The notes under the pieces: generated by a model
Database searches by the model: none
Told to the model about the DNA's origin: nothing
What the model saw: only the letters and a program-made list of their open reading frames with translations
Translations under genes and position numbers: made by a program
Assembly: GCA_029216955.1 (NCBI GenBank)
Contig: JANAVB010016199.1
Location: 10,229,960-10,293,959 of the forward strand
From: Iris pallida
Lineage: Eukaryota > Streptophyta > Magnoliopsida > Asparagales > Iridaceae
Direction of reading: 5' to 3'
DNA: 64,000 bases
In this document: piece by piece, positions 29,763 through 41,840 of the stretch
How positions within the stretch are numbered: position 1 is the stretch's first letter
Layout: every line of letters starts with the position of its first letter

Positions 29763-29975
29763 CTGTTGGGTTACCCCCAGAATCCCTATTTTTATGGGAC
29801 TTATACTGTTGGGTTACGCCCAGAATCCCCATTTTTATGGGACTTATACTGTTGGGTTAACCCCAGAATCCCTATTTTTATGGGACTTACACTGTTGGGT
29901 TACGCCCAAAATCTCCATTTTTATGGGACTTACACTGTTGGGTTACCCCCAGAATCCCTATTTTTATGGGACTAC
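29763..29975 (+). repeat. 43-bp tandem repeat, five copies (5' LTR of Tek-1)
   Basis: Unit begins ACTGTTGGGTTACCCCCAGA and ends TTTTTATGGGACTT. Contains an inverted repeat TGGGTTA-CCCCC. Two alternating variants (TTACCCCC and TTACGCCC) show the array grew as a pair. Open frames across it are repeat translations. Confidence 0.9.
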
Positions 29976-30710
29976 TATGTATCACCTTCGGGGTCTACCA
30001 CCCTTCGGGGGCTTACCACCTTCGGGGTCTATCACCTTCGGGGTCTGCTACATAGCATCATATAACATAACCTGGCTGGATCCTTGTGTATTGATCGGGG
30101 GTACGGGGGAGTATTACATGTTCATTTGTACTCTGACTCACTAGCCACTATTAGTCTCTATTATTAGTAGATATTTCTATTACAGCTCTCTGTTTACATA
30201 CTGCATTCTTCAGTACCTGTATCTTACTTTACTGCATGATTATATTTTCTAACCCGCTATAAACTGTTGAGATGTACTGTACTCGCTCCAGTCCTGACTG
30301 GACTTGTTGATAAATTTTATAGATAGCTTGGAGATTGCCTGCTAGCCTAGAGGAGACACAGTAGAGGTTGTTTAGGTAGTTATTTTATTTTGTCTGGAGC
30401 TGTATTTACTTTGTGGATTACTGTATCTGAGTTTTGAGATGTATTTTTGGGTTTATGTATCTTAGACACTTAGACTTCTATCTCCTGTATTTATTTTAGA
30501 TTTCATGTTTTATCTATCTTTATCATGCTCTACCTTAGAAGTGATTGAGATTGTATCTGCTATGTCACCCCCATTCAGGGAGTATAAACTGTTTAGTCTT
30601 ATACTGTTAGATGCATTGAGACCTAGGACAGCGTTCTACCGCCGATACTGCGGCGTAGGCTGGGCGTTGTTACGTTCTCGTGTCCTAACTCTAGGGCGCG
30701 GGTCGTGACA

Positions 30711-33425
30711 CATTTTTAGTGGTGGCCCATGCAGGTCGAGACTAAAGTGTAGTGGTATTCGAACTAGAGTACAACTACAGCCTGCAGTAGGATTAGGATA
30801 TATTTTGAAGGTACTCAATCACAGATAGGAACCCTTGAGAGATTTCCAGGACGACCCTGGAGAATCTTATTTAACTTCGATTTGAAAACTCTCTTTTTCC
30901 CTTGATTTAATTTATTTTACTTTTGTTGTTAAATTGATTTTTATGGATTATTGTTGAATTTGAGTTTGTATTTATTTGATGGAAGATTTTCGAATTTTGA
31001 ATTTTGATGATAGCTGTTGCATTCGAGTTTGTATTTTGATGGATTTTGTTCATTTTGAATTTTGATGTTCGTTAATAAATTTGATTTGATTTTGAGTATT
31101 CATTATTGATTAATTTAATTTTTGGCAAGATGAAATTATATGGGCTAGGTCATCTATGTTATGGAATCTAGTCTTTTATAGTCACATTAGCCAGCATGGT
31201 GAGGACATATAGTCTGACTCTGGATATATTTCTCGGGTGTGGGAATTTAAGTTTTTCGCAGCCAAGCATGCGGCACCGCGAAAATGTTAAATACCATGAT
31301 TTTAGAGATATGTGCATCAGTCAAGGGCTCTGTGATTATCGTAGCCTTGCTTACTAGTATGACGAGGATTTAGAGTACCATGATTTGGGATAGACGCATA
31401 TGATTATCATATTGCACCTTAAATATTTTTGAACATGTTTTCTCTACTTTTGTTCAGTCTTTCAAAAAAAAAACAATTTATTATTTATTTGTTTGGTCTA
31501 GTTTCCTATTATTTAACTTAAGAGTATGTTTAGTTGTTTTATAAACCTTGTGTAAATTCTTCCTATGAGTTCTTCTTAATGCAATGAATCGATGGATTTG
31601 CTAGACTTTATCTTGGATTTGATAATTTAACTCTGGATTTCAGAACGGTTCCTTCTTTAAACAGATAAGCAAAACAGATCTTATCGTTATTCTTTCTTGC
31701 TATTTTTCTTGTATTAGATAATAATAAAACTGTCTTGATTTGTCAATCACCTACTCTGTAATTTTGGTAGGAATTTAAATGTTGGTCCTGATGTAGAAAT
31801 TAATTTTTATTGGGACATGAGAATATGTATACGAATATATATAGCAGACACTTTGCCTAACACGTATGCATGCTACACTTGATTTTTTCACATATCTAGA
31901 TACATATTGATATGTTATTGATGTCCAAATTTTCATAACCAATATTTCTGGTTCTCTGCTTTTCCATGTTTAAATTCGTAATTTAAAAATAAATTTCATG
32001 TTATTAGTTTTGTCTACATAACTGCACATGTATGTTATACATAGAGTTTCAATTCAAAAAAGAAATTGGTTAAGTTATGTTAAATTTGTAAAATCTAAGA
32101 CTGTGTGCATATTGACCTTTAATGCTGAATTTCCAAATGTTAGTTCAAATTGCTGTTTTATTTTCTTAAATGGAACATTTGAGCTATATACCTTGTGAGA
32201 AGTAGGATATAAATTTAAGCTTCATATTCTTACATGCTAGTTTGTGATAAACATTGAGTTGGGTTTTAATGTTCAAGTTCTCCAAAATTCTGAAAACTAG
32301 TTACATGTTAACATTTTTATATTGATTTCCATGTTTAGTTAAATTTCAGATTTAACATGTAATATTAAACTGTATGCGTAGGTAAATATATTGATAGTAT
32401 GTTAGGGTTTCTTTTCTATCATGTTAGGATGTGTTAGGACCATTGAGATTGGTTGTGATATTTCAAACCCTAAAATCTGAGACCGCTTTATGTTCATAAT
32501 TTCCATGGTTTGAATGTTGGCTTATTTTCAGATATTTTTTTTTTATATATGTAAACACTGAACTAAAACTGGATTTAACCTTTCAATACTAAGCTATAAC
32601 CCTGTATAAAGACACACACACACTCTAACTTAGTATACCCTGTCATATAACCTAATCCTTCCTCTCTATGTTATGATCATGTATCTATATAGATATATAT
32701 AGCGTCTATACATCTATGTTATAATTTGTATAAATACATAGCTAAGTCTCTACCTTTTTATATATATATATATATATGGTTAGCTATGCATGTTATGATT
32801 GAATAAGTTGCGTGTTGCGTGTTGTGGATTGTTTAACCAATATACCATGATTAGTGTAACTTGATAGCCGTTGTTTTAAAACCCAATTTCTCATATACAC
32901 TTTCATGCATACTCACGTACACACACGCCTACTAACTAACCGTATGAACATATCCCCATACACATGATGCTAGTTTTCCCTCTCTAACGCTCTCTCTGTA
33001 TATATATTGTGATTAGATTTCAATGCAAGTGACTTTCAATTCTTCAACTTGTGATTTTGATTTTCTTGGGATAGTACTTTTTCAGATGATTGGTAGTTAC
33101 CTTCCTTTATTTTTTTATGAGTACCAGTTTTCATATAGGATGGTAGACCGTCTTACAGTTTTGATGCTTTGTTATTTCTGTATCTTTTCTCGTTTAGAAC
33201 CCTGGATTGCTTGTGTGTTTTGATACCCTATGACCGATCCAGTTAGCATGACTAGTATACCTAGATGAGACTTTTACTACCACCGTATGCCAGGACCCTG
33301 TATGCCGTTCTTTTATTTGATGGTATGATTTGTTTAAGTTCTGGGACTTTGATTGTGGGGGTTTGACCTAGAGGGAGTAGGGATATTTTAATTTCGAGGA
33401 CGAAATTTTTATAAGGTGGGTAGGA
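30711..33425. other. Non-coding core of Tek-1
   Basis: AT-rich, no frame above 66 codons, no RT, integrase or gag motif. Starts with CATTTTTAGTGGTGGCCCAT where a primer site should be, followed by a leader-like stretch. Contains (AC)n at about 32612 and (TA)n at 32755-32776. Ends with the Tekay-type tail and polypurine tract. The middle may be unrelated filler captured between LTRs; I see no match to anything I know. Confidence 0.75.
33393..33425 (+). promoter_or_regulatory. Tek-1 pol-end signature and polypurine tract
   Basis: TTTCGAGGACGAAATTTTTA followed by AAGGTGGGTAGGA directly before the LTR start TGTGAGC. This tail is the main evidence for Tekay/Del ancestry. Confidence 0.7.
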
Positions 33426-36400
33426 TGTGAGCACCCTGAATTTCGGGCTGATTGTTTTTATTTTATTTTCTGATTGATTGGTTTGATAAATAATTTATTC
33501 TGTTATTTTTCCTAAGTGTGCTTTCCCGTGCCATTGATATTTGGAGTATCAGGGATGTTCAACTCTGGAAATCTTCTTCACGAGTTTTGGAGTGGACACG
33601 ATTACCTTCATATCAGTATATAGTGTCCCATCCAAACTTGTTCCCTTGTACTCTTTCTGCTTCGCCGAACTTCGGGTTGGTTTAGACCATTTGATTGATA
33701 TTTATTTTTCCCACTCTTTTCTTTGATCATTTTCAGCGCGTTACCATGACTTTTATTTTGGGAACGCAAGACCAGTCACTTTCTTGAAACCAACTCCTCA
33801 TTGATGATCTACTCGAGACGCTCGTCACCCATGACCTTCGTGTCCCACTCAGACACGTCATTTTGTGCTCCATTTGATTCGCACAACTTTCCCGACGCGT
33901 GACCCAATTTTATTTCACTCCACGGCGTCACATTCATCTTCCAACTTGATTTGTGGGTCCCCTGTCGACCAAAACCTGTCCGCCCCAATTATGGACATGG
34001 CCCACATTGAGCCTACTATCCTCCGCCACTTGTGTCCCATTTATTGGAATCCCCATGTGCTACTTATTTCTCCATGATCATCGACGCCTATTTTAATTCA
34101 ATTTTTGCACAATGTATAGTTTCGATCCAATCCGGCTCCACCAAGTCCAGTCCAGCTTTGTGTTGCCCTCCATCAGGACACCCTCATAATTCTTGCCCAA
34201 AAATATCAAGTACTTATTTTATCTATTTTTAATATTTAATGGAAAATCTCCATTGATTTTAATTCCCATTGGAATGATCCAATTCTCCATTTAATCTCCA
34301 CCCTTTGATCCCCCTACATTAATCCTCACCATTTATTCTCCCCTCACATTCACACAGCCTCCCCCTCTCATGTGAGCCGGCCCTAATTCCTAGGAAAAGC
34401 ACTCACACTTTTTCATCTCTCTCTCTCTCTCTTATCCTCTCTTCTCTCACTCACTTTTTCTCCCATGCAACAACAACAACAACAACTTCAGCAGCTACAC
34501 CAACATCACCACTATCATCCCGACCTCCTGGCCCGGCCTGCCGTCGGCCACTGGCCCTCCGCCGCCGTCGGCCTCCCCCACAGGGCCATCATCTCCACCT
34601 TATAATCCCGACCACCACTCTCATCCCGACCACCACCTCCTCCTAAGCAAACACCACCAGCACCCTACACTCAAAACCCGACCACCCTCTCCCATCCATG
34701 GCGGAGCTTGCCTCCGGCCACCGCCCCCTGGCCGGCCTCCAGGCCGTCGGCCACCCGAGCACTCCTCCTCTTTCCTCCTCCTTCTCCAATACCAACCACC
34801 ACCGTCGACCAAACTCCATCTCCTTCACCTTCCTATGGAACACCACCACCATCCTCCTGCCGTGCCAGGCCGCACCAGGCAGCGCCTCCGCCGGGCCAAG
34901 TGCACCGCGCCGCCGCGTGCCACCAGCGCGCGCAGCTGGCAGCAGTAGCTGCAATGGCAGCACAGCGCGCGCCCCTTGCCGCGCGGGGACGAGCGCGTGC
35001 AGCACCTTCGCCGGCCACGCGTCGTCGTGGCCGTGTTCCCCCGCCTTGGGCGAACTCCGGCGACCCCCCTGGGTCCGCCACCTCGCTCCCCGGTGTGACG
35101 TATAGGCGATTCGTGCGTTTTGAAAAACGTCCCGTCGTGACGCGCGCGGGATCGAGTTCGTTTTGGCGCCCCATCGCAGCAACTTCGTGCGCATTTTCCC
35201 GGAGATCCGACCGTTGGATCGGTGATTTCTTCGCTCCGTCGCAATCTCGGTATATCCATCTTCGCTCTTGTCAATTTTCGTCCGTTAATTTTATCGTTTG
35301 ATACATCAAAACCGGCCACCAAGTTGACCGTTTAAATTGTATTAAATTTGGACAGTTTTGCGGGGCCAACTTTGTCAGCTTGTATCTCCTCCACCGCAGC
35401 TCCGTTTAGCGTGCTACCAGTTCCGGTGCGAAGCTGGTATAACCCTCTTACTACTCCTCCAGTTTCGTTTCATTGTGAGCTTGTTTGATTGGTTGAATTC
35501 GACGCCAAAGTTGGCCGTCCGAATTCGTAATTTCCAACTTATAAAATTCCATTTTTGAACACGGGACTCCAGATTTCATTTATGACACCACCAGTAGACT
35601 TGTGGCATCGTTCTGGTCTGTTTTCATATAAAGTTTGTTAGATTTGGAGAACGTGGACCCGGGCACGTTATTCGGTGCAAGTCGGATACCAATATCCGGG
35701 TCAACGGGTCATTTTGAGATCGGCTCATCGGAATCCAATTCCGGAGATACCGTTGAGTTCGTATCATCATTCTGGACTCGTTGACAGGTAGTTTGCTGAG
35801 TTTTGAGAACTTTAGCTTCGGCACGCATTTTCGTACAAACCGGAATTCCAAGTTCTGGTCAATGGGCCAAATTGAGATCGGGACAACGGAATCCAATTCT
35901 GGAGATACCGTTGGGTTCGTATCGACATTCTAGTTTCGTGGACATATAATTTGTTATATTTTGTAGACTTGTTTTCTTGCACGTTTTTCGGTGCAAAACG
36001 GCTCCGATACGGACACCGTTTTGACCCGAAATTACCTTTTTGCCCTTGTATCCAAATTGGACCATTGGGTAGGCTATTCTAGCTAATTTGACCATTCTGG
36101 ACACGTTGGTGATGTTCATTTCATCGTCCGACAATGTTTGTTGATAATTTCTCCGAGTTTAACCTTTTTATAATTAAATTAATAATTAATTCATATAATG
36201 TTCGTATTTCGGGATTAGCACAACGAAACTGAGATCAGCCAATTCCAGTGATCTCACATCGCTGAAATTGACAAGTTGGACACGTGGATCACTATAATAA
36301 GATTATCAACCTTACCGATAATCTTCTTATCTCGATTTGCGTGTCGTAAGTTTCGACGTACAAATAACGAAGTACACTTTATATTAGACTAGAATTGACT

Positions 36401-37848
36401 CTGTTTGACCAGAGTTGACCAGTTGACCCAAAGTTAACTGTAAGTCAACACTTGACCTAGTTTGACTAGATTATTGATCGGAGTCGACCTAGAGTTGTTT
36501 TGACTTAGAAGAACCTAGAATAATGTAGATTGATTATAGAGATTCATTTATTTCAACTTGAACACCTTGTAACCTGTGTTGCTTTAAATAGGACTCTGTG
36601 GCTTCAGTGGGACCCCCCCTATACTTATCAGCTGTTCAGGTTATCGAGGCGAGTACATTCTCTGATCATTTCATATCCTGCTTAGAATTATTTCCTGCAG
36701 TAGATTACTTTACTTGTACTGTCACGTTGGTCACACGGATTGGTACTATATGGATCATTTCTTGAGATGTTATCCTTAGGAAGCATCGGGTACTCTATGT
36801 TCTGTGCGTTTCACTTTCATAGCGTATCATATGCTCCTTGGTTCTTTGATCACTTACGACATGTACCCTCATGATCGTAGAGTCTTCCTGGAATCTTACA
36901 TTGTTGGGTTACCCCCAGAATCCCCATTTTTATGGGACTTACACTGTTGGGTTACGCCCAGAATCCCCATTTTTATGGGACTTACACTGTTGGGTTACCC
37001 CCAGAATCCCCATTTTTATGGGACTTACACTGTTGGGTTACGCCCAGAATCCTCATTTTTATGGGACTTACACTGTTGGGTTACCCCCAGAATCCCCATT
37101 TTTATGGGACTACTATGTATCACCTTCGGGGTCTACTACCCTTCGGGGGCTTACCACCTTCGGGGTCTATCACCTTCAGGGTCTGCTACATAGCATCATA
37201 TAACATAACCTGGCTGGATCCTTGTGTATTGATCGGGGGTACGGGGGAGTATTACATGTTCATTTGTACTCTGACTCACTAGCCACTGTTAGTCTCTATT
37301 ATTAGTAGATATTTCTATTACAGCTCTCTGTTTACATACTGCATTCTTCAGTACCTGTATCTTACTTTACTGCATGATTATATTTTCTAACCCGCTATGA
37401 ACTGTTGAGATGTACTGTACTCGCTCCAGTCCTGACTGGACCTGTTGATAAATTTTACAGATAGCTTGGGGATTGCCTGCTTGCCTAGAGGAGACACAGT
37501 AGAGGTTGTTTAGGAAGTTATTTCATTTTGTCTGGAGCTGTATTTACTTTGTGGATTACTGTATCTGAGTTTTGAGATGTATTTTTGGGTTTATGTATCT
37601 TAGATACTTAGACCTCTATCTCCTGTATTTATTTTGGATTTCATGTTTTATCTATCTTTATCATGCTCTACCTTAGAAGTGATTGAGATTGTATCTGTTA
37701 TGTCACCCCCATTCGGGGAGTATAAACTGTTTAGTCTTATACTGTTAGATGCATTGAGACCTAGGACAGCGTTCTACCGCCGACACTGCGGCATAGGCTG
37801 GGCGTTGCTACGTTCTTATGTCCTAACTCTAGGGCGCGGATCGTGACA
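33426..37848 (+). repeat. Tek-1 3' LTR (4423 bp)
   Basis: Copy of 26286-30710 in the same orientation. Equivalent internal parts: GC-rich island 34510-35200, diverged repeats about 35470-36040, five 43-bp units at 36902-37113. Few indels separate the two LTRs, so the insertion is younger than the decay of Tat-2 gag around it. Confidence 0.9.
36902..37113 (+). repeat. 43-bp tandem repeat, five copies (3' LTR of Tek-1)
   Basis: Same unit, order of variants and copy number as in the 5' LTR. Confidence 0.9.
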
Positions 37849-38300
37849 GAGAAGAAAGTCAAGTCATGTCGTATGGTTTCTACCTTGACTGATGACACTC
37901 TGATTACCACTCGCTCGGCTCACAAGCGAGAGGACCACCAGGCTTTGGAGGAAGAAGTACCTCCACCTGCTGCTCCCACTATACCCGATGCATCGAAAGT
38001 AGGTCCGTCTTAAGCTCCTGCAGCAGATAAGCAGAGGCAGACAGAGGTTCGCTTTGACAAACCTCTAAGGAAAGACCCGACAGTAGGACCGATCAAGCCC
38101 TATAACTTCGACATTATGGCACAGCTTGCCAGTACTCCAGCCAGGCTGTCACTCTTCAAGCTCCTCCGTCTCTCCAAAGAGACTTGGGACACCCTCAGCG
38201 AAGCTCTACAGAACGTCGATTCCTTCCTTACCCGGGTGCAACAGCCCAAGGAGGACCCTGCTACGTGTCCACATTGCCATAACATGGTCGTGGTGATTCC
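37849..38300 (+). pseudogene. gag: Tat-2 gag, 3' part
   Basis: Continues the Gag frame after Tek-1: VKSCRMVSTLTDD, a Pro-rich linker with a stop near 38010, then VRFDKPLRKD and the conserved FDIMAQLASTPARLSLFKLL, RLSKETWDTLSEAL, as in Tat-1. The frame leads directly into protease without a stop, which shows that gag and pro are one frame in this family. Confidence 0.82.
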
Positions 38301-38763
38301 CAACGTCATGTTCACTCAGAAGGACATGTTACTGAAGAACAACCAGCATAATAGACCCCTATACTATATAGGGTATATTGGTGCAATTAAGGTCGATCGC
38401 ATCCACATCGACCATGGCTCTTCTCTCAGTATAATCCTTCGAAGTTTACTCCAAACTTTGGGGATTTTGATGCATTGGCTGACCGCGTCGAACACTACAA
38501 TCAGCAGTTTCAATGTTGGAAAGAGTGAGCCCTTGGACAAGATCCGCCTGAAATGCAAGATAGGCGATCTCCAGACAGATGTGACTTGTTATGTTATTGA
38601 TGCAGACATAAACTACAACATATTGTTGGGATGACCATGGATCCATGAGTACATGATCGTACCCTCCACCCTCCATCAATGCATGAAATATACGGCCCAC
38701 GATAGGACTATCAAGACTGAGTTCGCTGACATAGACCCGTTCTGAGGTCTCGAAGCATACTGT
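38301..38763 (+). pseudogene. pro: Tat-2 aspartic protease
   Basis: Begins MFTQKDMLLKNNQHNRPLYY. Active site VDRIHIDHGSSLSII (D-x-G-S). C-terminal part YVIDADINYNILLG, then a TGA at 38632-38634 where Tat-1 has Arg in LLGRPFLHE, continuing as PWIHEYMIVPSTLHQCMKY. A second TGA lies near 38743. Same frame as gag. Confidence 0.82.
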
Positions 38764-39836
38764 ACTGACGCTGATCTGTACAAGTCAGTCCATTGGGATG
38801 ATAATGCTAATGATGCCGACAATGAGGTAGAAACTGCATTAGTAAGAATAACTGTTACTGAGGAACCTTTGATGGTTCAATTAAGAGAAAAACCTCCCCA
38901 GACACCAGTACCTCTTGTCATCAAACTTCGAGGAAAAGCACCTGCTTACTCATCCCCGATGATGTCAACTGCTAGCCAGGAGCCCATTCGAATAAAGCTC
39001 CGCCGAAGAGGCCCGAAGGCAACCTCAAAGTTTCAGGAATCCCCTGCTCCAGCACCCTTGGTAGTTAAGCTGAAGCGGAGACCACTTTCACCTTCTCCTA
39101 TGGCAGCCCCAGTTCTCACTAATAAGGAGTTAGGGGATTATATATGCACCAATGCTGAGATGAATTCTTTAGGCCTTCGGTATAAAGTTTTGCATTTCAT
39201 TAATAGAAAGTTATCTTTAAATTACTCTTGTGCTTATTGGAATACCATGTATTTCTTAGATAATGCTCTGTATATATTACAAACCCAAGTGACAACTACT
39301 AATATGGCAAGCCGAGTTGTCTCTTCCCGAGATGCTTAATTTCTGGTTCCAGCAAGGAAGAAAGATGAGGAACCCATCCTATTCGATCGAGTAGAACATC
39401 CTAAGAGACTTACTCCCATAGAATCGGGGCCCGACAATGGCAAGATGCAGCTCTACCATTACACAGCTCAAGCCAAATACCTTATCCAAAAGATGGGTTA
39501 TGACCTGAACAGTGACAGAGGATTGGACTATGGCAAAGGTCGACGCCTAACCTTACGGCTTCACGCTCCAAAGGGATCACAAAATTACTACCAGCATACT
39601 CACCAGGGGTTGGGTTATGTTACACCCACAACAACTTCAGAGAGCTCCGAGACAGAGGTCATGATGCATTCTCACTCCCCCGATTCCTCAACCTGGGACT
39701 CTAATACTAGCATCGGTCATTCCTTCAAGATGATATTGTCCGTCAATATGGTCTCTACAGATCCTCCAATCTAGGACGAAGACCAGATGATTGAATTATT
39801 TAAGGATGAACCCTGGGCTCAACGCCTAGGATCCTA
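38764..39836 (+). pseudogene. Tat-2 protease-RT linker
   Basis: Mostly open frame (38869-39339, 39445-39774). Contains four imperfect copies of a module P-L-V-I/V-K-L-R (VPLVIKLRGKAP, EPIRIKLRRRGP, APLVVKLKRRPL), the counterpart of the PLVIDLRRNK repeats in Tat-1. Then IQKMGYDLNSDRGLDYGKGR and HQGLGYVTP, the same G-patch-like phrases as in Tat-1. Stops occur near 39340 and 39774. Confidence 0.65.
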
Positions 39837-40850
39837 ATGGGAGTGGCATTTCGAACAAAGAGAACCTTCCATCAAAGAAAAGTTGCTCAAGTAGAATTAG
39901 GAGATGAGGCTTCCCTTAAATCCATCTTAATTAGTAAAAGCTTGACTGGGGAAGACAGAGAATCTCTGATACTGCTTATTCGAGAGTACATCGATGTCTT
40001 TTCTTGGAGCCAGGAATACATGTCGAGCTTAGATCCGCAAGTCGCGATGTACCGCCTCAACATCCTGCCCAATGCTAAACTTGCCAAACAGCAACAACGT
40101 TGCTTTCGTCCTAACATCATGGATGCTATCGAGAAAGAAGTCGATAAACTCATAGAAAATAGCTTCATTCGAGAGGAGCAACATCCAGATTGGGTGGACA
40201 ATATCATCCCAGTCATTAAGAAGAATGGGAAGATTCAAGTCTGCATAGACTTTAGGGATCTCAACTCGGCCTATCCAAAAGACGAGTTTTCCCTCCCAAT
40301 CACTGACGTGATTATCAACAATACATGTGGTTTCGAGCTTATGTCCTTTATGGATGGGTTCTCGGGGTACAACCAGATCAAAATGTTCCTTGAAGATAAA
40401 AAACACACTTTATTTTAGACTCCAAAGGAATCTATTATTACACAGTGATGCCTTTCGGTTTAAAGAATACAGGAGCAACATACCAGCGGGCTATGAGTAC
40501 CATATTTCATAAACATCTTCGAACAATGGTGGAATATTATGTAGATGACATTGCCGTTAAGAGCCAGAAGAAATCCAGCCATCTAGATGACTTGAGGACT
40601 GTGTTCGACTTGATGCGGACACACCGACTGAAGATAAACCCAACCATGTCTTTCCTGGGGGTTTCCAGTGGCAAGTTCTTGGGCTTCATCGTCTCAGCTA
40701 AGGGTATTCACATTGACCCAGAGAAGTCCAAGGCCATCCTGGACAAGGCTCCCCCAAAGAATCTTCATGAGCTCCGGGGACTATAAGGACGCTTAGCCAA
40801 TATTAGGAGATTCATAGCAAATCTCTCGAACAGTACCAACCCTTCACCAA
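39837..40850 (+). pseudogene. pol: Tat-2 reverse transcriptase
   Basis: Motifs in order: FIREEQHPDWVDNIIPVIKK, CIDFRDLNSAYPKDEFSLPI, FMDGFSGYNQIKM, then after a frameshift near 40420, MPFGLKNTGATYQRAM, the catalytic YVDDIAVKS (about 40540), and FLGFIVSAKGIHIDPEKSKA. Stops lie at 40416 and 40784. The domain is complete in content but broken. Confidence 0.88.
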
Positions 40851-41300
40851 ACTAAAGAAGAAAGGGGTTTTTATGCCTGGATAGAATAATGCCAGTGCAC
40901 GTTCGACGACATCAAGAAGTACCTCACTAGTCCTCCAGTAGTGGTAGCACCAGTCGTGGGGAGGCCCTTTCTGCTATACGTCCGAGCTATGGATCATTCT
41001 CTTGGTACTTTGCTAGCCCGAAGGAGCAACGAGGGCCGCAAACAGGTAATCTAGTATCTCATTAGGACCATAATTGATGTCGAGCATCGCTATAATCCTG
41101 TCGAGAAAGAATATCTCGCTCTAATCTTTGCCATTCAAAAGACACGATATTATATGGCTGGACAAAAAATTCATGTCATCTCCTGAGTTAACCCCCTCAG
41201 AGTATTCATGACCAAGCCAGGGGCACTAAACTCGTGGTCAGCCATATGGGCAATCCTTTTGACGCCTTATGACATAGTGTTTATCCCATAAAAGACGATT
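40851..41300 (+). pseudogene. Tat-2 Ty3-type RNase H, degenerate
   Basis: FDDIKKYLTSPPVVVAPVVG, RAMDHSLGTLLARRSNEG, VEHRYNPVEKEYLALIFAIQ, KIHVIS, stop, VNPLR, then AIWAILLTPYDIVFIP and TAA at about 41289-41291. The last catalytic Asp is missing as in Tat-1. Internal stops are TAG near 41053 and TGA near 41185. Confidence 0.78.
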
Positions 41301-41840
41301 AAAGGTCAAGCATTCGTCGATTTCTTGGCGACACATCCTGTACCGGAGACGTCAAAGCTCTACGATAGCATCCTTGACGAAGTCCTAGAGTCGAATGTGA
41401 TTACAGATAATCCTATTTGGCGAATGTTCTTCGATGGCACTTCAAGAACAGGACCCAAAGGCGAGATCATCGTAGGGGTCAGAGTCGTTCTTGTCACTCT
41501 CGATGGCCTAGTCATCCACCGTGCATATTCTCTCATGAAGTCCTGTACCAACAATGTTACTGAGTACAACTCTCTCGTTATTGGGCTCAGCTTGCTAAAT
41601 AATTGGAGGTCAACTATATCGAGGCCTATGGCAATTCGAAGCTGATTATCAACCAGGTTCGAGGACAATATGAGGTTCGGTATGAAGATATGGTCCCTTA
41701 CCATCAGGCGACAATAGATATCATTTCCACCTTTACAGGGTTCTTTATAGAACATGTACCTTGATTGCAAAAATTGGAGGCAGACGCCCTCGTCGGTCTC
41801 GCCGCTTCTCTGGCAACCCCTATTGGAACCTAATACTCCA
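41301..41840 (+). pseudogene. Tat-2 second RNase H (aRNH)
   Basis: IKGQAFVDFLATHPVPETSK, FFDGTSRTGPKGE with the first catalytic Asp, VRVVLVTLDGLVIHRAYSL, and NNVTEYNSLVIGL with the catalytic Glu that Tat-1 has lost. A frameshift near 41600 precedes IEAYGNSKLIINQVRGQYEV, where the Asp of the usual G-D-S reads Asn, and the last site (EADALVGLAA) follows after another shift. Inactive. Confidence 0.75.

Larger units (their letters stand above)
26286..30710 (+). repeat. Tek-1 5' LTR (4425 bp)
   Basis: Matches 33426-37848 along its whole length with scattered substitutions and few indels. Inside, in order: an AT-rich start, a CT-rich run and GC-rich island (27280-28070), diverged repeats of about 155 bp (28330-28960), five 43-bp tandem units (29763-29975) and a short CACCTTCGGGGTCTAC repeat (29990-30050). 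Open frames in it, up to 135 codons, do not resemble any protein I know. Confidence 0.9.
26286..37848 (+). mobile_element. Tek-1: large non-autonomous Ty3 (Tekay/Del-type) LTR element
   Basis: Two near-identical 4.4-kb LTRs (26286-30710 and 33426-37848) flank 2715 bases without a coding region. LTR ends are TGTGAGC...CGTGACA. Target duplication: GGGAA (26281-26285) and GAGAA (37849-37853), one mismatch. The sequence just before the 3' LTR (TTTCGAGGACGAAATTTTTA, 33393-33412, then AAGGTGGGTAGGA) is the typical end of Tekay/Del chromovirus pol plus polypurine tract, so the parent was of that lineage. Long LTRs with a non-coding core are the definition of a large retrotransposon derivative (LARD). 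Any movement would depend on enzymes from another element. Confidence 0.88.

Noticed and set aside
29666..30144. ORFs with the repeated phrase YFYGTYTVGL
   Set aside because: Reading of the 43-bp tandem array in three frames.
35358..36134. Minus and plus ORFs with repeated phrases such as IRTQRYL
   Set aside because: They come from the diverged 155-bp LTR repeats, and the equivalents in the other LTR copy are broken at different places.
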